Below are positions 33,216 to 45,553 of a DNA stretch of 64,000 nt, piece after piece. The notes below the pieces were generated by a model, which was not told the origin of the DNA, searched no databases, and was given only the letters and a program-made list of their open reading frames with translations. Made by a program: the position numbers and the translations under genes. Position 1 is the stretch's first letter; each line of letters begins with the position of its first letter. Source of the stretch: Uloborus plumipes (lineage: Eukaryota; Arthropoda; Arachnida; Araneae; Uloboridae); assembly GCA_038373865.1 (NCBI GenBank), contig JAXGGA010005586.1, positions 1 through 64,000 on the forward strand, given 5' to 3'.

Positions 33216-34539
33216 TGCATTTAATTTACGAAGTTTTTCAGTTACTTAAAGTGTAAAGTAGAACCCCTAAAATACGTTTTATACCATCATCAACATCAGT
33301 TTTGTTCCGAACAATCCTACAGCCAGCAAAGAACGTAGCTTATCTCTTACTTTTCCATGTTTCGAAAACGTTATTTTCATTCACTGACAACTTTATTGGC
33401 ATTCCCTAATGTATTAAACCAGCGTTTCTCATTCTTTTTGCCCCTCCATAGTATAACGACTTTTGCTTGATTCCTCGCATTATTTCTTGAAATACAATGA
33501 TCACGGAGAATGAAAAAAAAAAAAAAAAGAATGTTGCTTCATTCATTCTTCGTGGATTGGCTCTGAAAGTCGATCAGTACAAGTTCTTATCAAAGTGCAC
33601 CCGTATACCGAATATCGTTCTATTCTATTCGTTAAAATCTTGGCTTAGTAGCTTTCGACAAAATTGTTTTTTCACGCGTAGACACTAATGCACAGATTAA
33701 TGCACACAATTCGCAAACGCACACACGCAACCATTCATACACAAATTCACATATTCACATACACGCTCATTTATTTACATGCACGTAAGCATACATTTTC
33801 TAAAAAGGACACTTTCAATTCATACAAAAGACGGCAGAATTCGAAATTTTTTTTCAAATGTTGTATTTCAGGGTCTCTGTTTGGAATTAAAATATAAGAA
33901 ATTATAAATCTTACTTAGCTTCGGAAAATTTTCAAAACATATTTAATAGTTTGCTGTAATGCTAGTTATGTATGTAATAAATGCTTCAAAGAAATATATC
34001 ATTGCAATAGTTAAGAGTGCAATTTTGGTGATATTCTTTTATTGTAGCATTAGTGTACAAAGGTAAATTTATAGTTACATTTTCAAAAACTTCTCTTCAT
34101 TCGAAGTTTCAATATTTTTTTTTCTAAACATGAAAAATATAAAACGAAACATAACTGAGAATTTATTTTGAAGCACGGACGTCTGCTTACACCAGAAGCA
34201 TTCGGCAGCAAAATTCAATTCACAGTAAGTCGTTAAACAAGATATTTGAATGATTTGAAGCCAAATAAGACAGGGTTTATCTTGTTTGAATGTTTAACAA
34301 AATCTTGTTGTTATTATAAATAGGCTTTTTTCACTGGAATCATTCTTGCTTGAATATTTACCTCGCGTTTAAATTCCATAAAGGAAATAATAAAAAATGC
34401 AGACTAACGTTTGGGGATAAAACCTATAATTTATTTATTGTGATAGGATCAAGCATTAAAAGTTAAAATAATAATAATAATAATAATAAATTTGTTCATT
34501 CATTTACTTAAAAAAATATTTTTTGTATTAAACCCACAA
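33216..34539. other. AT-rich non-coding stretch with a short (AAT)n
   Basis: There is a trinucleotide AAT microsatellite at about 34469-34490. I see no other structure. Confidence 0.4.
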
Positions 34540-34612
34540 CCCATTCACCCTTTTTTAAGTGGACCTGTTCGCGAGGACTAGGCGCGGTTCTCATGGACGG
34601 ACAGTATAGTTA
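34540..34612 (-). repeat. Fragment of the ~320-bp dispersed repeat
   Basis: The reverse complement, ATGAGAACCGCGCC..CGCGAACAGGTCCACTT..GGGTTGTGGG, matches the start of the family at 32895 and 54528. Confidence 0.55.
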
Positions 34613-34841
34613 CAGACGAAACATTTCAGCAACGATGTTTACCCTATCTAAAAATCTAAATTTTTATTTGGACATCGGGTTTTTGTGATAAGTTTGTGAC
34701 CTGTTTCGCATTTTTCAGCTTTTTTCTATGGAATATAGAGCTTCAGCATTATGTGTTGCCACCATACGTTCAGTATAATTCTCATTTTTTACCGCCCCTT
34801 TAAACCCTCCTCAAAATTTGGTAACTATTTTTCAATCGCCC

Positions 34842-35012
34842 CAGGGACGTCATTTCGAAATTTTCTAGGGGGGGGGGCGAAAGATGCATACACAATGTAA
34901 AATTTACCAAAAAGTGGCAAAAACCACGCCCACTTACATGCCAATACATTGATTTCCCAAAGTCAGGGGGGGGGGCAATTGATCTCCCTGCCCCCTCTAA
35001 ATGATGGGCCTG
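34842..35012. mobile_element. hAT-like MITE, 171 bp
   Basis: The ends CAGGGACGTCATTT and AAATGATGGGCCTG are imperfect inverted repeats with subterminal G and C runs, typical of hAT MITEs. The flanking 8-mers do not match well. Confidence 0.45.
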
Positions 35013-35079
35013 ATTGCCTTGTACAGCACCAGAATGTCATTGCTTAGATAAGCAAACGATGTGCTTTTATTTTAAGAAT

Positions 35080-35240
35080 AAAAATCTGGTATGGACCCCA
35101 CACTACTTCCTTTTATGTGTAAATTTCTTATTAGATGGCTTAAGTGTTAAAGTAGTGCTTAGAGTGAACAGGATAATAATTCAAACATTTACACCCTTGG
35201 TTTGCCACGAGACAATGCAAACAAATGTTTTAGAAAGATA
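35080..35240 (+). repeat. Dispersed repeat shared with 51380-51590
   Basis: TGGTATGGACCCCACACTAC and the following ~120 bp match the reverse complement of 51445-51575. The shared peptide-like reading (VWTPHYFLL) is a by-product of that repeat and does not mark a gene. Confidence 0.5.
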
Positions 35241-35319
35241 ATTGTCTAAATATCGCCTACTTTGACATCATTCAGTGGGTTTTTCGCAAAATATCGCCAA
35301 TAGAGCTGGTTATATGTTG

Positions 35320-35470
35320 GTTGGTACATATGCACGTGCTGACAGGTCGAAGAAACTACTCAACATTCTTTTTGGGGTGAGTAAAATCAAAATTTAGACC
35401 GAAATCTGAGTGATTTTTTTTTTCTCGATGACAATACTTCCTTTTCTACGTAATTAAGGAAGTAAAAATG
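35320..35470 (-). repeat. Fragment of the repeat at 49737-50398
   Basis: TGCACGTGCTGACAGGTCGA, GGGTGAGTAAAATC and CTACGTAATTAAGGAAGTA match the start of 49737-49890 in reverse orientation. Confidence 0.55.
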
Positions 35471-36556
35471 TATTTGAATCAAAACACGAAACGAGATTAT
35501 ACAATATCTAGATTATACAAAAAAAGCCGCATAAATGTCGCTTTCATGTGTCATTGTATATCCAAGAGTATTTATAAAGTCCGGAATATTTGTCGCCTCG
35601 AAATACACTGTTTTGCACTCAAAGAATCTTACACACAGATTTTGAGATTTACTCGGAGATTTATTCGTCGCTTTTGGAGTTTTCATATTTTCATTTCTTC
35701 TTGGGGATACTGTCAACTGAATAATGCATGTTTTGATTTTTTTTTCGTGTTAAATATTTTTTCGTATGAAAGGAATTTCATTGCGCTACTGCTACTTTCT
35801 CTTTTTGAGACGAGGGCGTTTTAAATACGGAATGTCCATTGTCCAGTTTGAAATACTGTGAAAGACTGTAACAAGAAAAAAAGGGGGAATGTATTTTTAT
35901 TTTGAATATCATTCAAATATTATAATTATTAATATTAGTAATCGCCTTAGTAGCGCCTTCAAAAATGCTGACCTCTCATAGACATGAGACATTTTTCAGA
36001 CTCAGTATCAACTCAAGTCTGGGTATTCGGTGGACGAGCGGTGGAAAGAGATAGTTCTTACATTTACCTGCGCGTATTAAAGGAAGGTGGTGCGTTTGGT
36101 TCCTACGTCGCCGTGGGTGTCTATTTCCTCAATTAAGTGATTCAAATTTAGTCTGACTCGTGCTATTTGTGCCTTATAGTGTATGCTGTGGAGCACCCCC
36201 ACGCAACGATATCTGTCATCAAAACAACCTCTTCAAAGCAAATATTGCACATTCATTGTAGCTTGAGGTTTTTTCTTTTTCTTTTTTTTTTTTTTTTGGC
36301 GATAGGCTAAAAAAACTTTGCTGAAGTATTGGTTTTGATAGGTGTTAGCGGAATATAGTGTTTTCTGTAGTCTGTTTTTTTTTCTTTTTTATTATTTAAG
36401 TAAAGAGAGTTACAAATGTACCTTAGAATGTGGAACTATTCAAAAATTTCGAGAATAATAGGTCCGACGAAATCGTGTCAATCGTGAATTAATTGATGCA
36501 CTCTCCCTTTAAGACTTTTGAACATGTAAAGTTTAGGACCTTTTTTCAGAAATGAG
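35471..36556. other. Non-coding stretch, nothing recognised
   Basis: A 118-codon ORF (35468-35824) has a composition like translated AT-rich DNA and no domain I recognise. T-rich runs lie near 36270-36300 and 36370. Confidence 0.35.
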
Positions 36557-36559
36557 TAA

Positions 36560-36728
36560 GGGCCCTGCTCCACATGCAAGCTTAAAACGACTGACCACCG
36601 AAACTTGAAAGTGACAGAAACCGAATTTAAACCGAGTACTTTCCTGAGGGGAATACACTATTTGCTTCCATTTTACCGCTTCTGCTTTACTTTTCCTGCT
36701 TTAACGTCAATGTGGAGCAGCGGTGCCC
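36560..36728. mobile_element. PIF/Harbinger-like MITE, 169 bp
   Basis: The ends GGGCCCTGCTCCACAT and ATGTGGAGCAGCGGTGCCC are flanked by TAA (36557-36559, 36729-36731). Same family as 685-828, but in a different arrangement of the interior. Confidence 0.75.
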
Positions 36729-36829
36729 TAAGTGAATTTTTTTCCTTTCTTTTCTGTCAATGTTGAGTATTTTCGTATGGTATAATTTAAATAAATTTGA
36801 CATAGCAGGCCGTAGGCGAGATGCGGCTT

Positions 36830-37350
36830 TTATTATGGGTGCAAGACGGCATGGATGGGTGAAATATGAGTAAGGTCACGTGTGGGTGTTGCTGGTATGT
36901 GTGCTGTGAGCGGGCGCGTCCGCGGGGGCGCAGGCTAGGGAGGCCCGTCGGACACAATAGTGCTCTTTTTGTCTGATGGTCGCTTGAAACACTGGGGGGG
37001 GTTAAAAAAAATAGTAAAGAACCGTGCAGGCGGCGTGTTACGGAAGCCCTCTTTTCTTCTTATAGCGCGAATCATAGTTCAGAACCAATTCTACATATAG
37101 TGAACGACAATTCCACGAGACATCTTTGTGTGTTGATGAGTTTGATGTCACATGTATTCGAGACTCGGAGTGAGTGTGGGTTGGTGGGTTAGTGGGTTGT
37201 GAAGGTATCAGATACCTGACAATTGAGTCGTTATACAGTAGAGCCGCGGGTCGTGAGCGCTAGAGGGCCGTCTTACCCAGCGTGTGTGTTGCACTATTAG
37301 GTGGATATAGGGAGAAGAGGTTGTGCACGCGGAGATATGTCTACTATAGA
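36830..37350. other. Compositionally odd island, possibly noisy sequence
   Basis: GC and GT rise abruptly (GCGGGCGCGTCCGCGGGGGC, GTGAGTGTGGGTTGGTGGG) and fall back to AT-rich at about 37350. The look resembles 6900-8600. No gene or repeat match was found. Confidence 0.4.
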
Positions 37351-37503
37351 GAAATGAATATTTGAAAAGTCCAATTTGAACAAACTTTTTTTGTTCGAAA
37401 AATCTCGGCAAGGACATCTTATTCCTATATTTCACATTTTTGATTTGAAAAAAGTGGGGCCGGGAGAGGGAGGGTTCTTAGATTTCACTTTTAACTTCAA
37501 ATA

Positions 37504-38061
37504 CAGTGAACTCTCATTTATACACTGCCTCATTTATGCGCCTTTTTCACTTATACGACTATTGTCATTATTCCCAGCACATTCCATAGAAAAATAATAA
37601 TAATATCATTCGTTTATGCGTCGCTCTAAATATAAATATTTCACTTATGGGCCGAATTTTTCGTAAAATGTAAATTATTTAATTTATTTTCTTTAAAAAA
37701 TAAGCATGTTTCTTCACTTTCCTCTTAAACCTTTCGCCTTTACTTCTCACGGAAGGCATTTTTTCCGCATGAACTAGAGTTCGGAGAGGACAATTATCTA
37801 TTATGCATCGTTTTAAAGGGAACAGTTTGTGATTAGGTATGCTACAATTTTTGTTTTCTCTTTATCATTGTAGTTACGTTACAGAAATTGCCAAACCGTA
37901 GTAATTTGTTCCTTTTCCATATAAACTTTCTTATTCATGCTCTTATTAGAACTTATGTTGCGTTTAGACTTTCAAATAAACTTGTTCACATATGCGTCTC
38001 TTTCACTCATGCGCCTTTTTCTGTTGGTCTCTTGGGCCGGCGCATAAGTGAGAGTTCACTG
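37504..38061. mobile_element. Tigger/pogo-like MITE, 558 bp, complete
   Basis: The ends CAGTGAACTCTCATTTATAC and GCATAAGTGAGAGTTCACTG are inverted repeats flanked by TA (37502-37503, 38062-38063). There are internal repeats of the end motif (TCATTTATGCGCC, TCATTTATAC). No transposase. The copy at 1-126 is the same family. Confidence 0.85.
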
Positions 38062-39207
38062 TAATTCTTTTGAACAGTTAAACCATACCCTTATCGTCAA
38101 TGGGAGACATTGAAACCTTTTTGTTTACAAGCCAATAACTCAACAATTAAAAATGTTTCCGCGCAAAAAATGTTTTGAACATATCTAAAAGCTAATATAT
38201 TTTTGCATTGAAAAAGGCGTTTCTTGTAACGACGAAACAAGTGTCTGCAGTATTCCCGCACATTTGTATTTTTCAAAGTTGTATTTTTACTTTTACTTTT
38301 AAGCACAAATGTATTTTATTTCATGTTCTGAACATGTTTAAAAATAAGAAAAAAGAGAAAATCTTTGCCAATTAAGCGGTTAATTTTCAGGTGGGGAAAA
38401 TCTGAATTAACAGAGAAGCACTTTTTAAAACGTATGTAGTGAGAAAGAAACTTTGCACAAACGATTTTATTATTGATGAGCATCATGAAACTATTATTGA
38501 GAATCCTTTTTTATTCTAAGATTTTTAATGTTTTTGTACGGTTACAAGTAAAAAGAAGTACCGTTTGTCCATTAGGTTTCGATCCTGTTAAAAGCATGGT
38601 TACAAAATTGTTTCTTATATAGTACTTTTCTGGTCCAAATTGTAAATTTCTTGATTGATAACATTTTTTTTTCGAATTAAGTTTTGATTTTCTACGCTTT
38701 GCAATTATTAAAAAGCTTTTCGAAAAGCTTAAACAGTTATATAAATCCATTTTTATCACTGAACAATCTTGTATTTTAGAATTGTCTATTACGCAACATT
38801 TGGAATTTGCAGCTTAGCGTCATTTTTGAAATAAGAAAAATAAATATTTTGGTAAAATTTGTGATATTTCTATCTATTTTAAGTAGTTCTATCAACTGAC
38901 GACTCTTATTATTTGTGATAATTTGCAGACGAAGTAAGTGAGAAATAGTTGTACAAAATTTGTTTTAGAATGGAAAATTTGTTCCATCTTGATTCTGACA
39001 GAGTTCCTGTTTTTCTTAAAGATAAGAAACTTATCTCTTAAATTGGTCTTAAAATTTAAAGCACAAGTTTCTTTTTTATCATACTTTACGAATTTTATAT
39101 AACGAAAAATGTCAAATATTTCCCTCCATTTGCATTAAAAAAGCTCAAAATTTTCAAAACTTTATGCATTTGTGTTATAAAAACGTAAAACGTTTGACTT
39201 CCATTTT
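38062..39207. other. AT-rich non-coding stretch, nothing recognised
   Basis: It separates the Tigger-like MITE from composite copy 2. No ORF or repeat is supported. Confidence 0.4.
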
Positions 39208-39719
39208 TAACCGACTTCGAAAAAGGAGGAGGTTCTCAATTCAAAGCGTATACTTTTTTTTTTTTGTTTGTTCGCACATAACATCTGATCTACTAAACCG
39301 ATTTGGACATTTTTTTTTTTAATCGATAGGAGATGGTGTAACTTAGGTACCATGTACTCATATGACGATATTTGTTCACTAGAAAAAAAAGTTATGATCG
39401 AAAAACTAACATTTCATGTCATTTAAAACAATATCTGCTATCGTAAATCCTTACTTCAATGAGCGACCCGATGGTCAAGTGGTTATGCGCATCAGGTTGA
39501 AGTTCCTGATGGAATGAGATCGAGTCCAGGTCTGCAAGGAATTTTTCGAATAACTGCATGTTTCTTTAAATGATTTTAATGATTGTAATGTCCTTATGCA
39601 GGTACATCCTCCCATGGGAATGTGCCCCATATTTTTTATGGTACAAAATGACAGTTTTGGTCGGATCTTTGTTAAAATTGGCAGTGGGGTCAGTCGATGC
39701 TGTAGAATTTTCTTATAGA

Positions 39720-40210
39720 CAGGGATGCCCATCCCCCCCAAGCTCAATGGCGCAAATTCCCCCCCAAAATTTTTCATAACCCTATTGTGCTTTTTATTTT
39801 TATCCCTCTTTTTTATTTCATTTATTTTTTAAACAATATTTATTTATTTTAAATATTATTTATTATTTTTTATATTTATTTATTTTTTTAAATTGTATTT
39901 TTTTTATATATTATCAATTTTTTAAAAGTACTGAGCATGCGCAGAATAGAATCGCTTTTTTTCTCTTCCAGATATTCCAAGCACACACACACACTAAATA
40001 AATAAACAAATAAATAAAAAATAATAATAAAGAAATAATTGAAATTAAAAAAATAAATTTATGAATAATTTTCATTTAAAAAAATCAGTGAATAATTTAA
40101 ATTTAAAAAACTAATCAATAATTTAAATAAATAAATAAGTTTTAAAAAATCCCCCCCAAAAATTTTGATGGCGCAACTTGCGCCATAATCCCCCCCTGTG
40201 GGCACCCCTG
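39720..40210. mobile_element. hAT-like MITE, 491 bp, with 8-bp duplication
   Basis: The ends CAGGGATGCCCATCC and GTGGGCACCCCTG are inverted repeats with subterminal C runs. CTTATAGA (39712-39719) and CTTATGGA (40211-40218) are duplicates with one difference. Composite copy 1 shows the empty site at 25755-25772. A shorter relative is at 22791-22890. Confidence 0.85.
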
Positions 40211-41164
40211 CTTATGGACGTTTGCGCCATTTTTGGGGGCTTTGAATCGATTGTGGCAATAAATGGGTTTTGATTTGCGGCACCTATATTATTTTTTCAA
40301 AAATTATATACACAATCAATTATATTATGTTAATTTTTGTACCTTTATAAAATTCTGTATTTTATACCTTGCATTTACGTCAAATTCAAGGTAAAATTAA
40401 AAGTCAAAAATTCTGAAGATGATAAATATGTAAAAGTAAGTAACTATTTCATATTGGTTGTGACAAAAACATTACAAACAAATAAAATGTATCAAACACC
40501 ATGAGTGTTGAGTTATTGGGAAAAATCTGCTGTGTAATGTTTTTTTGCACTGCGAGGGGGGAGGGGGTATGAAAGATCATTAAAGTGACACACACTTTTT
40601 AAAAAATAAGATTTTGATTTGTGGTGTTTGAAAAAAGCTAAAGAGTCCACTTTAGTTGAAAATTATTTTCCATGAAAAGCAAAAACTGCACCATTTTCCA
40701 GTCTTACTCTAACTCCTTCTCCCACAATTCAAATTACTTACTTTTACTTTCAATTTTTAACCGACTTCAAAAAAGGAGGAGGTTCTCAATTCAAAGCGTA
40801 TGTTTTTTGCTTTTTTTGTTCGCACATAACATCTGATCTACTGAACCGATTTGGACGATTTTTTTTTAAATCGATAGGAGATGGTGTAACTTAGGTACCA
40901 TGTATTCATATGACGATATTTGTTCACTAGAAAAAAGTTATGATCGAAAAACTAAAATTTCATGTTATTTAAAAGCAATATGTGCTATCGTAAATCCTTA
41001 CTTCAATGAGCGACCCGATGGTCAAGTGGTTAAAAGCGTCGGTTTGAAGTTCCTGATGGAATGAGATCGAGTCCAGGTCTGCAAGTTTTTTGAACAGCTG
41101 CATGGTTTTTTAACTATATTTTGATTATTTTAAGTGCATTTACACTAAAAAGAATGAAATAAAA

Positions 41165-41587
41165 TATTTTTGGAAAAAAAAATAGAACCGACTTCATTTG
41201 GAAATTGCTCTAAAAAGTAAAAAATAATTTTTTTCTTTGAACACCATCGAAACTACTTTTAAACATAAGTTTTGAAGTCGGCGCAAAAACAATGTATAGA
41301 ATCATACGCAACTACAATTCAACTATAAATATAAATTTTAATGGATTCATTTCATTGATTACTACACATTCGTGTAATGGTACAAATATTCTGCTTTTAA
41401 TTTTCAATGGTTTCTTTGAAAAAATGTTGGCAAAATATGGTTAAATATCATTTTACCTATCGTTCTTGCGCCGACTTCAAAACTTATGTTTAAAAGTAGT
41501 TTCGATGGTGTTCAAAGAAAAAAATTATTTTTTACTTTTTAGAGCAATTTCCAAATGAAGTCGGTTCTATTTTTTTTTTCCAAAAAT
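41165..41587. repeat. Foldback end of composite copy 2
   Basis: Arms of about 115 bp from GAACCGACTTCATTTGG and its complement CCAAATGAAGTCGGTTC. The arms carry matching changes (TCATTTGG against TCAGTTGG in copy 1), so the pairing has been preserved or homogenised. Confidence 0.75.
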
Positions 41588-42661
41588 ATTTTCAAGACTA
41601 AGGCTTAAAAGCTTTGAATTTTAGTGTTTTCCCGTTTTCAAGAGACTGAAAATAGTCTGTTTCATAAAGTCACAAATTTAAATTAGTAAAACTTTACGTT
41701 CAGTCAAAACTGTTAAAAGATTAACATAGCTCTTTGTACATCTTGAAAAAAAAAAAAAAACTAAGAACATAAAGTTGCAAGAATTTTAAAACTTTTACTG
41801 GTAGAATTGTAATTTTACATGAAGATTTATGATATGAAACATTACGTTGCATTGAAGTGCTTTTTAAACCTTATTAACGTTATTAGAACAAGAAGTTTTC
41901 TATTGAAATTGAATTTTCTTTTCCTTTGTCTTTTTTAAGTGTTATGCATTAAGTCAAACTTTAATATTTATGTCTCAAAGTTTTCTTTTGGCTCGAAATC
42001 TTGCCAAATAAAATTTTATTTTAGAAACAAATAAAAACACATGCTTGTTACAAAATTTATTTGAAACTAATTTTTGAACTTTACTTATACAATTTCGGGT
42101 TTGCATCTTTTATTCGAAAGATCCACTAACTATTGCTTTAAGAGTGTAGAATATTTGAAACTCGGTATATTTTGATTTCCATAATCCCAACGAGGGTAAA
42201 ATGTAAATATTCTTTCATCGTGAGGAAAATTTAAATTATAAACTCACGTTAAAATATCGTTCGGAATATTCATCTTCATTAACTACTACTTCCCTAAGGC
42301 ATTCAAACTTTGAGACTTTAGTTGCAATTTTTATAGTTTACGAAAATGGCGAATCGCGTTGAATTTAGCTACTTAAAGGTTCGGCTGTGGACTCTTTTTA
42401 TACTTTACTTTTCCATTTAGTCATCCATTTTCATTCGTTTCCGTTAAATTTTAATTTTTTTCGGTAAAAAATATCAAGTTAGCGGCATTTATTCTGTTGT
42501 GAAGTTTTCTTTTTGAAAGAGTTTGCAATAAAGCTCATTTATATTAGTTCTTTTTTTTTTTACTTTCTAAACTTAAATGAAGAAACGAAGTTGAAAATTT
42601 AGATTTGCAGGATATATCATGGTGTAATGCTCATCAATAAAATTGACCGTGAGTTTTCCAA
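41588..42661. other. AT-rich non-coding stretch, nothing recognised
   Basis: A 14-base A run is near 41747. No gene or repeat family is supported. Confidence 0.4.
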
Positions 42662-42960
42662 TATGTTTCCTGTTTTCAAAACGCTTTTATTAGTTTCATA
42701 TGTGAGTTTGTTTGTTTGTATGTATGTATGTAATTCTGAGTAAAAGATAAAATTCACGTTCGTTACAAATATAAAAGTATGGAATTTAATACTACTGTTA
42801 ATACTAAAGGTTAAACTCTATTACGTGCTGATGTATTATAAGTGCATGTAAACTTGGCGGATATTCAATAGTTTTGAAAATCAGAGGGAATATCAGAGAT
42901 TCGTGACATATACCTTCAGTATTAATCATAGTATAAAATATATTAGTTTGATATTTGTCA
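42662..42960 (-). repeat. Dispersed repeat with ~125-bp unit (one unit)
   Basis: TTTATTAGTTTCATATGTGA, GTTTGTTTGTATG, AAATTCACGTTCGTTAC and CTGATGTATTATAAGTGCAT are the reverse complement of the pattern at 17575-18010. Only one internal unit is seen. Confidence 0.6.
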
Positions 42961-43564
42961 AGAACATGACTTTTCTATTTTAAAAATTTCGCAGAAGGAC
43001 TTCAGATTTATAGCTAAGCGAAGTTTAAGCATAGTTTGATTAACTTTAAAATCGTATTTTTTAGTTTTTTGTAAACTAGAATTTAAATTAATTTTTCATT
43101 TATTTATTTTATATTCCATTTCTCTTGCCACTTATTTCCTAATTGTTCCCTTTAAATTCAATAAATAAAGTTGCAGATCGGAACTGTTGTGACTTCTAAA
43201 TTCCGTATTAATTTTCAGGTCATTAATCTAGTCTAAGACTTGGGGGCAGACTATCGAAAATGCCAGCCTCAAATATTTTGCTTTTACACCACCTAATATT
43301 TTTATTGATTCGGAGATCAAAATTGGTAAATTAGAGCAAAAATGTGTGGGTAACAGGAGAAATTAATAATCATTAAAATCAAGAAATAGGGGGGGGGGAA
43401 TCAGTTTTATACAATCTCCGGTCCTCTAATATTACTATTTTTTGGCAACTGGTTTCTTTGAACAAGTCGTTCCATACTTTTATAATCTATTTAACCGTTA
43501 AGAGCTTAGTGATAAATATCTGGGCTAGCTTTCAAGTACATCGATTTTATCAAATAAGCTTCCT

Positions 43565-45115
43565 TTTTAATATGCTTTTATTAGTTTCACATGTGGGTTT
43601 GTTGGTATGTATTTATGTAACTCAGAATAAAATATAAAATTCATGTTCTTTATAAATATAAAAGTAATGTATATGGGTGATTCTACAAAAATGGGCAAAT
43701 TTGTGTTCCATACTGATTGCTCTTTTTGTTTTTAATTAAATAAAAAACTATTTTGGGAATATTTTTATGCGTCTTTTGTTCTATAATTCTGATTATCAAC
43801 AAAGTCTATAATTAATTATTATTCATTTAAAAATAAAATATTACATTGAAATGTCATCCAAATGTCATCCGCCTTGTCCCATAGGTGCAATTTTCACAAT
43901 CAATGAAATATAGCTTTAAAAAATAAGTGATTTTTTTTTCTCAAGAGTTTTTTGTTTATAAATGTGAATGTGTGCAAGATGTCAATCACAAAAAAAAATG
44001 TGAAAATAATATCTCTAAAAGTTAATCTAAACTTTGTCCCAGCGATTATCAGTAATCCATATGTCTGAAAAGTACAGATATTTTTCTCTGAAATGTTTTA
44101 TTTCAAAATCTGGTAACACATCTTAAAATAAAGCATAGAACTTTGTTATTCCTGGCTGAAGAATTATTTTGCTGTTCTGCGATTTCTTTTTGATAAAAAG
44201 TAAGCTAAACTCAACTTTCAAGGCCAGTGTTCTTCATCTTTGTCATTAACATGGCCTACAGAATGCAAGTAAAATCTACATGTAAATAAATTTTGATAAT
44301 GAATAGCCCTAAAGCTTGCATTTGTTGGTTCTTATTCGAAGTTAGACCGAAAAATATTCAGAAATGACTTTTTGAGAACACATTACTTGTGTTTTGTCAT
44401 CCACATGGCCCTTTTCTAATGTCATTCACATGCCCCAATATGAGACACGTGGATGAATCAACAGCCAAACTATGACAGTACAATGTTTAAAAATTACGTC
44501 TAACAGTTTACAGGTTAAAAAATTTCATTAATATACCTATTGTGTTTGTGTTATTCACATACTTACTGTGTTATATTCACATACCCATTGTGTCATCCAC
44601 ACGTCCTTTTTATCATTCACATATGCCTTCAAAAAAAGAAAAATCCAAAAATAAAATAAAATACAAACATTTAAGCTCTGCTGATATTCTATTTTAATTA
44701 TGCAACTTATAAAGTACTTTGCTGATTTTTTTTTCAGATTTTAAATTTTAAATTAATTTTTTGAAATCTACATGTTAGAAATATTCCCGTATTTGTAAAA
44801 TCACCCATATACTACTATTATTAATACTAGAGGCTAAACTATATTACACGTCGATGTATCGTAAGTGTTTCAGTTTGTGCTTGTAACTCTGAAAGAACGA
44901 TAAAATTCACGTTCTTTGCAAACATAAAAGCAATATATTCAATAGTTTTATTAATACTGAAGGCTAAACTATACTAAATGTTGATGTATTATAAGTGCAT
45001 GTAAACTTAGCGGATATTCAATAGTTCTGAAAATAAGAGGGAAATTAGTTAAGAGTATAATGAAAATATTGTTTCATCTTTAGTATTAATGATAGTATTA
45101 AGTACATTATACTTA
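43565..45115 (-). repeat. Same dispersed repeat, split by a 1.1-kb TIR element
   Basis: One unit is at 43565-43674, continues at 44807-44880 after the insertion, and a second unit runs to about 45010 (AAATGTTGATGTATTATAAG). Opposite strand to 17575. Confidence 0.6.
43675..44806. mobile_element. Non-autonomous TIR element with GGGTGATTCTAC ends (1132 bp)
   Basis: The ends GGGTGATTCTACAAAAATGG and TTTGTAAAATCACCC are inverted, flanked by ATAT. The interior has about ten copies of a TCAT(C/T)CACATGCC-like motif between 43851 and 44628. The end sequence matches the element at 1120-2356. No ORF. Confidence 0.65.
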
Positions 45116-45553
45116 AATTAAAAAGGGTATTTTTTAAAAAATATTTTCCGCAATTCTAGAGTAACTAAGTACAAAAGTACATTGTGAAATAACTAGTTAA
45201 ATGTTGGAAATTACTGACAGTGACTCAATCTGGCTTAGCAACATCAAAGAGAAAAAGTGAAGATGATTTATTTTACTTCCATTTATTATATCCTGACAAT
45301 TCAAATCATCCGCTTGTTGCAGCGGAGAAATAGCGCTTTTATCTGACAAAAAGATATTTCATCTATTATATCTGTATAGTTGAACGCTTACCGTTTTTTT
45401 CCTATAAAAATATCTATCTATTGTTAAATATTTTCAGTGAAAGCAAGATTTAGTCGAAATATATATACGTTTTAAAAGAACGTTATAATGTTTTTTTTTC
45501 TATGTGATTATAGTATCTAATATGTTACTTCTCTAGACTGATTTTATGTTTAA

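Larger units (their letters stand above)
39208..41587 (-). mobile_element. Composite mobile unit (copy 2), inverted
   Basis: This is collinear with 24357-26271 on the opposite strand: module 2, spacer, module 1, foldback. It starts TAACCGACTTCGAAAAAGGA and ends with the foldback arm at 41587. ATTTT flanks both sides. It carries a 491-bp hAT-like MITE; without this it is 1.88 kb, close to copy 1. Non-coding. Confidence 0.7.
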
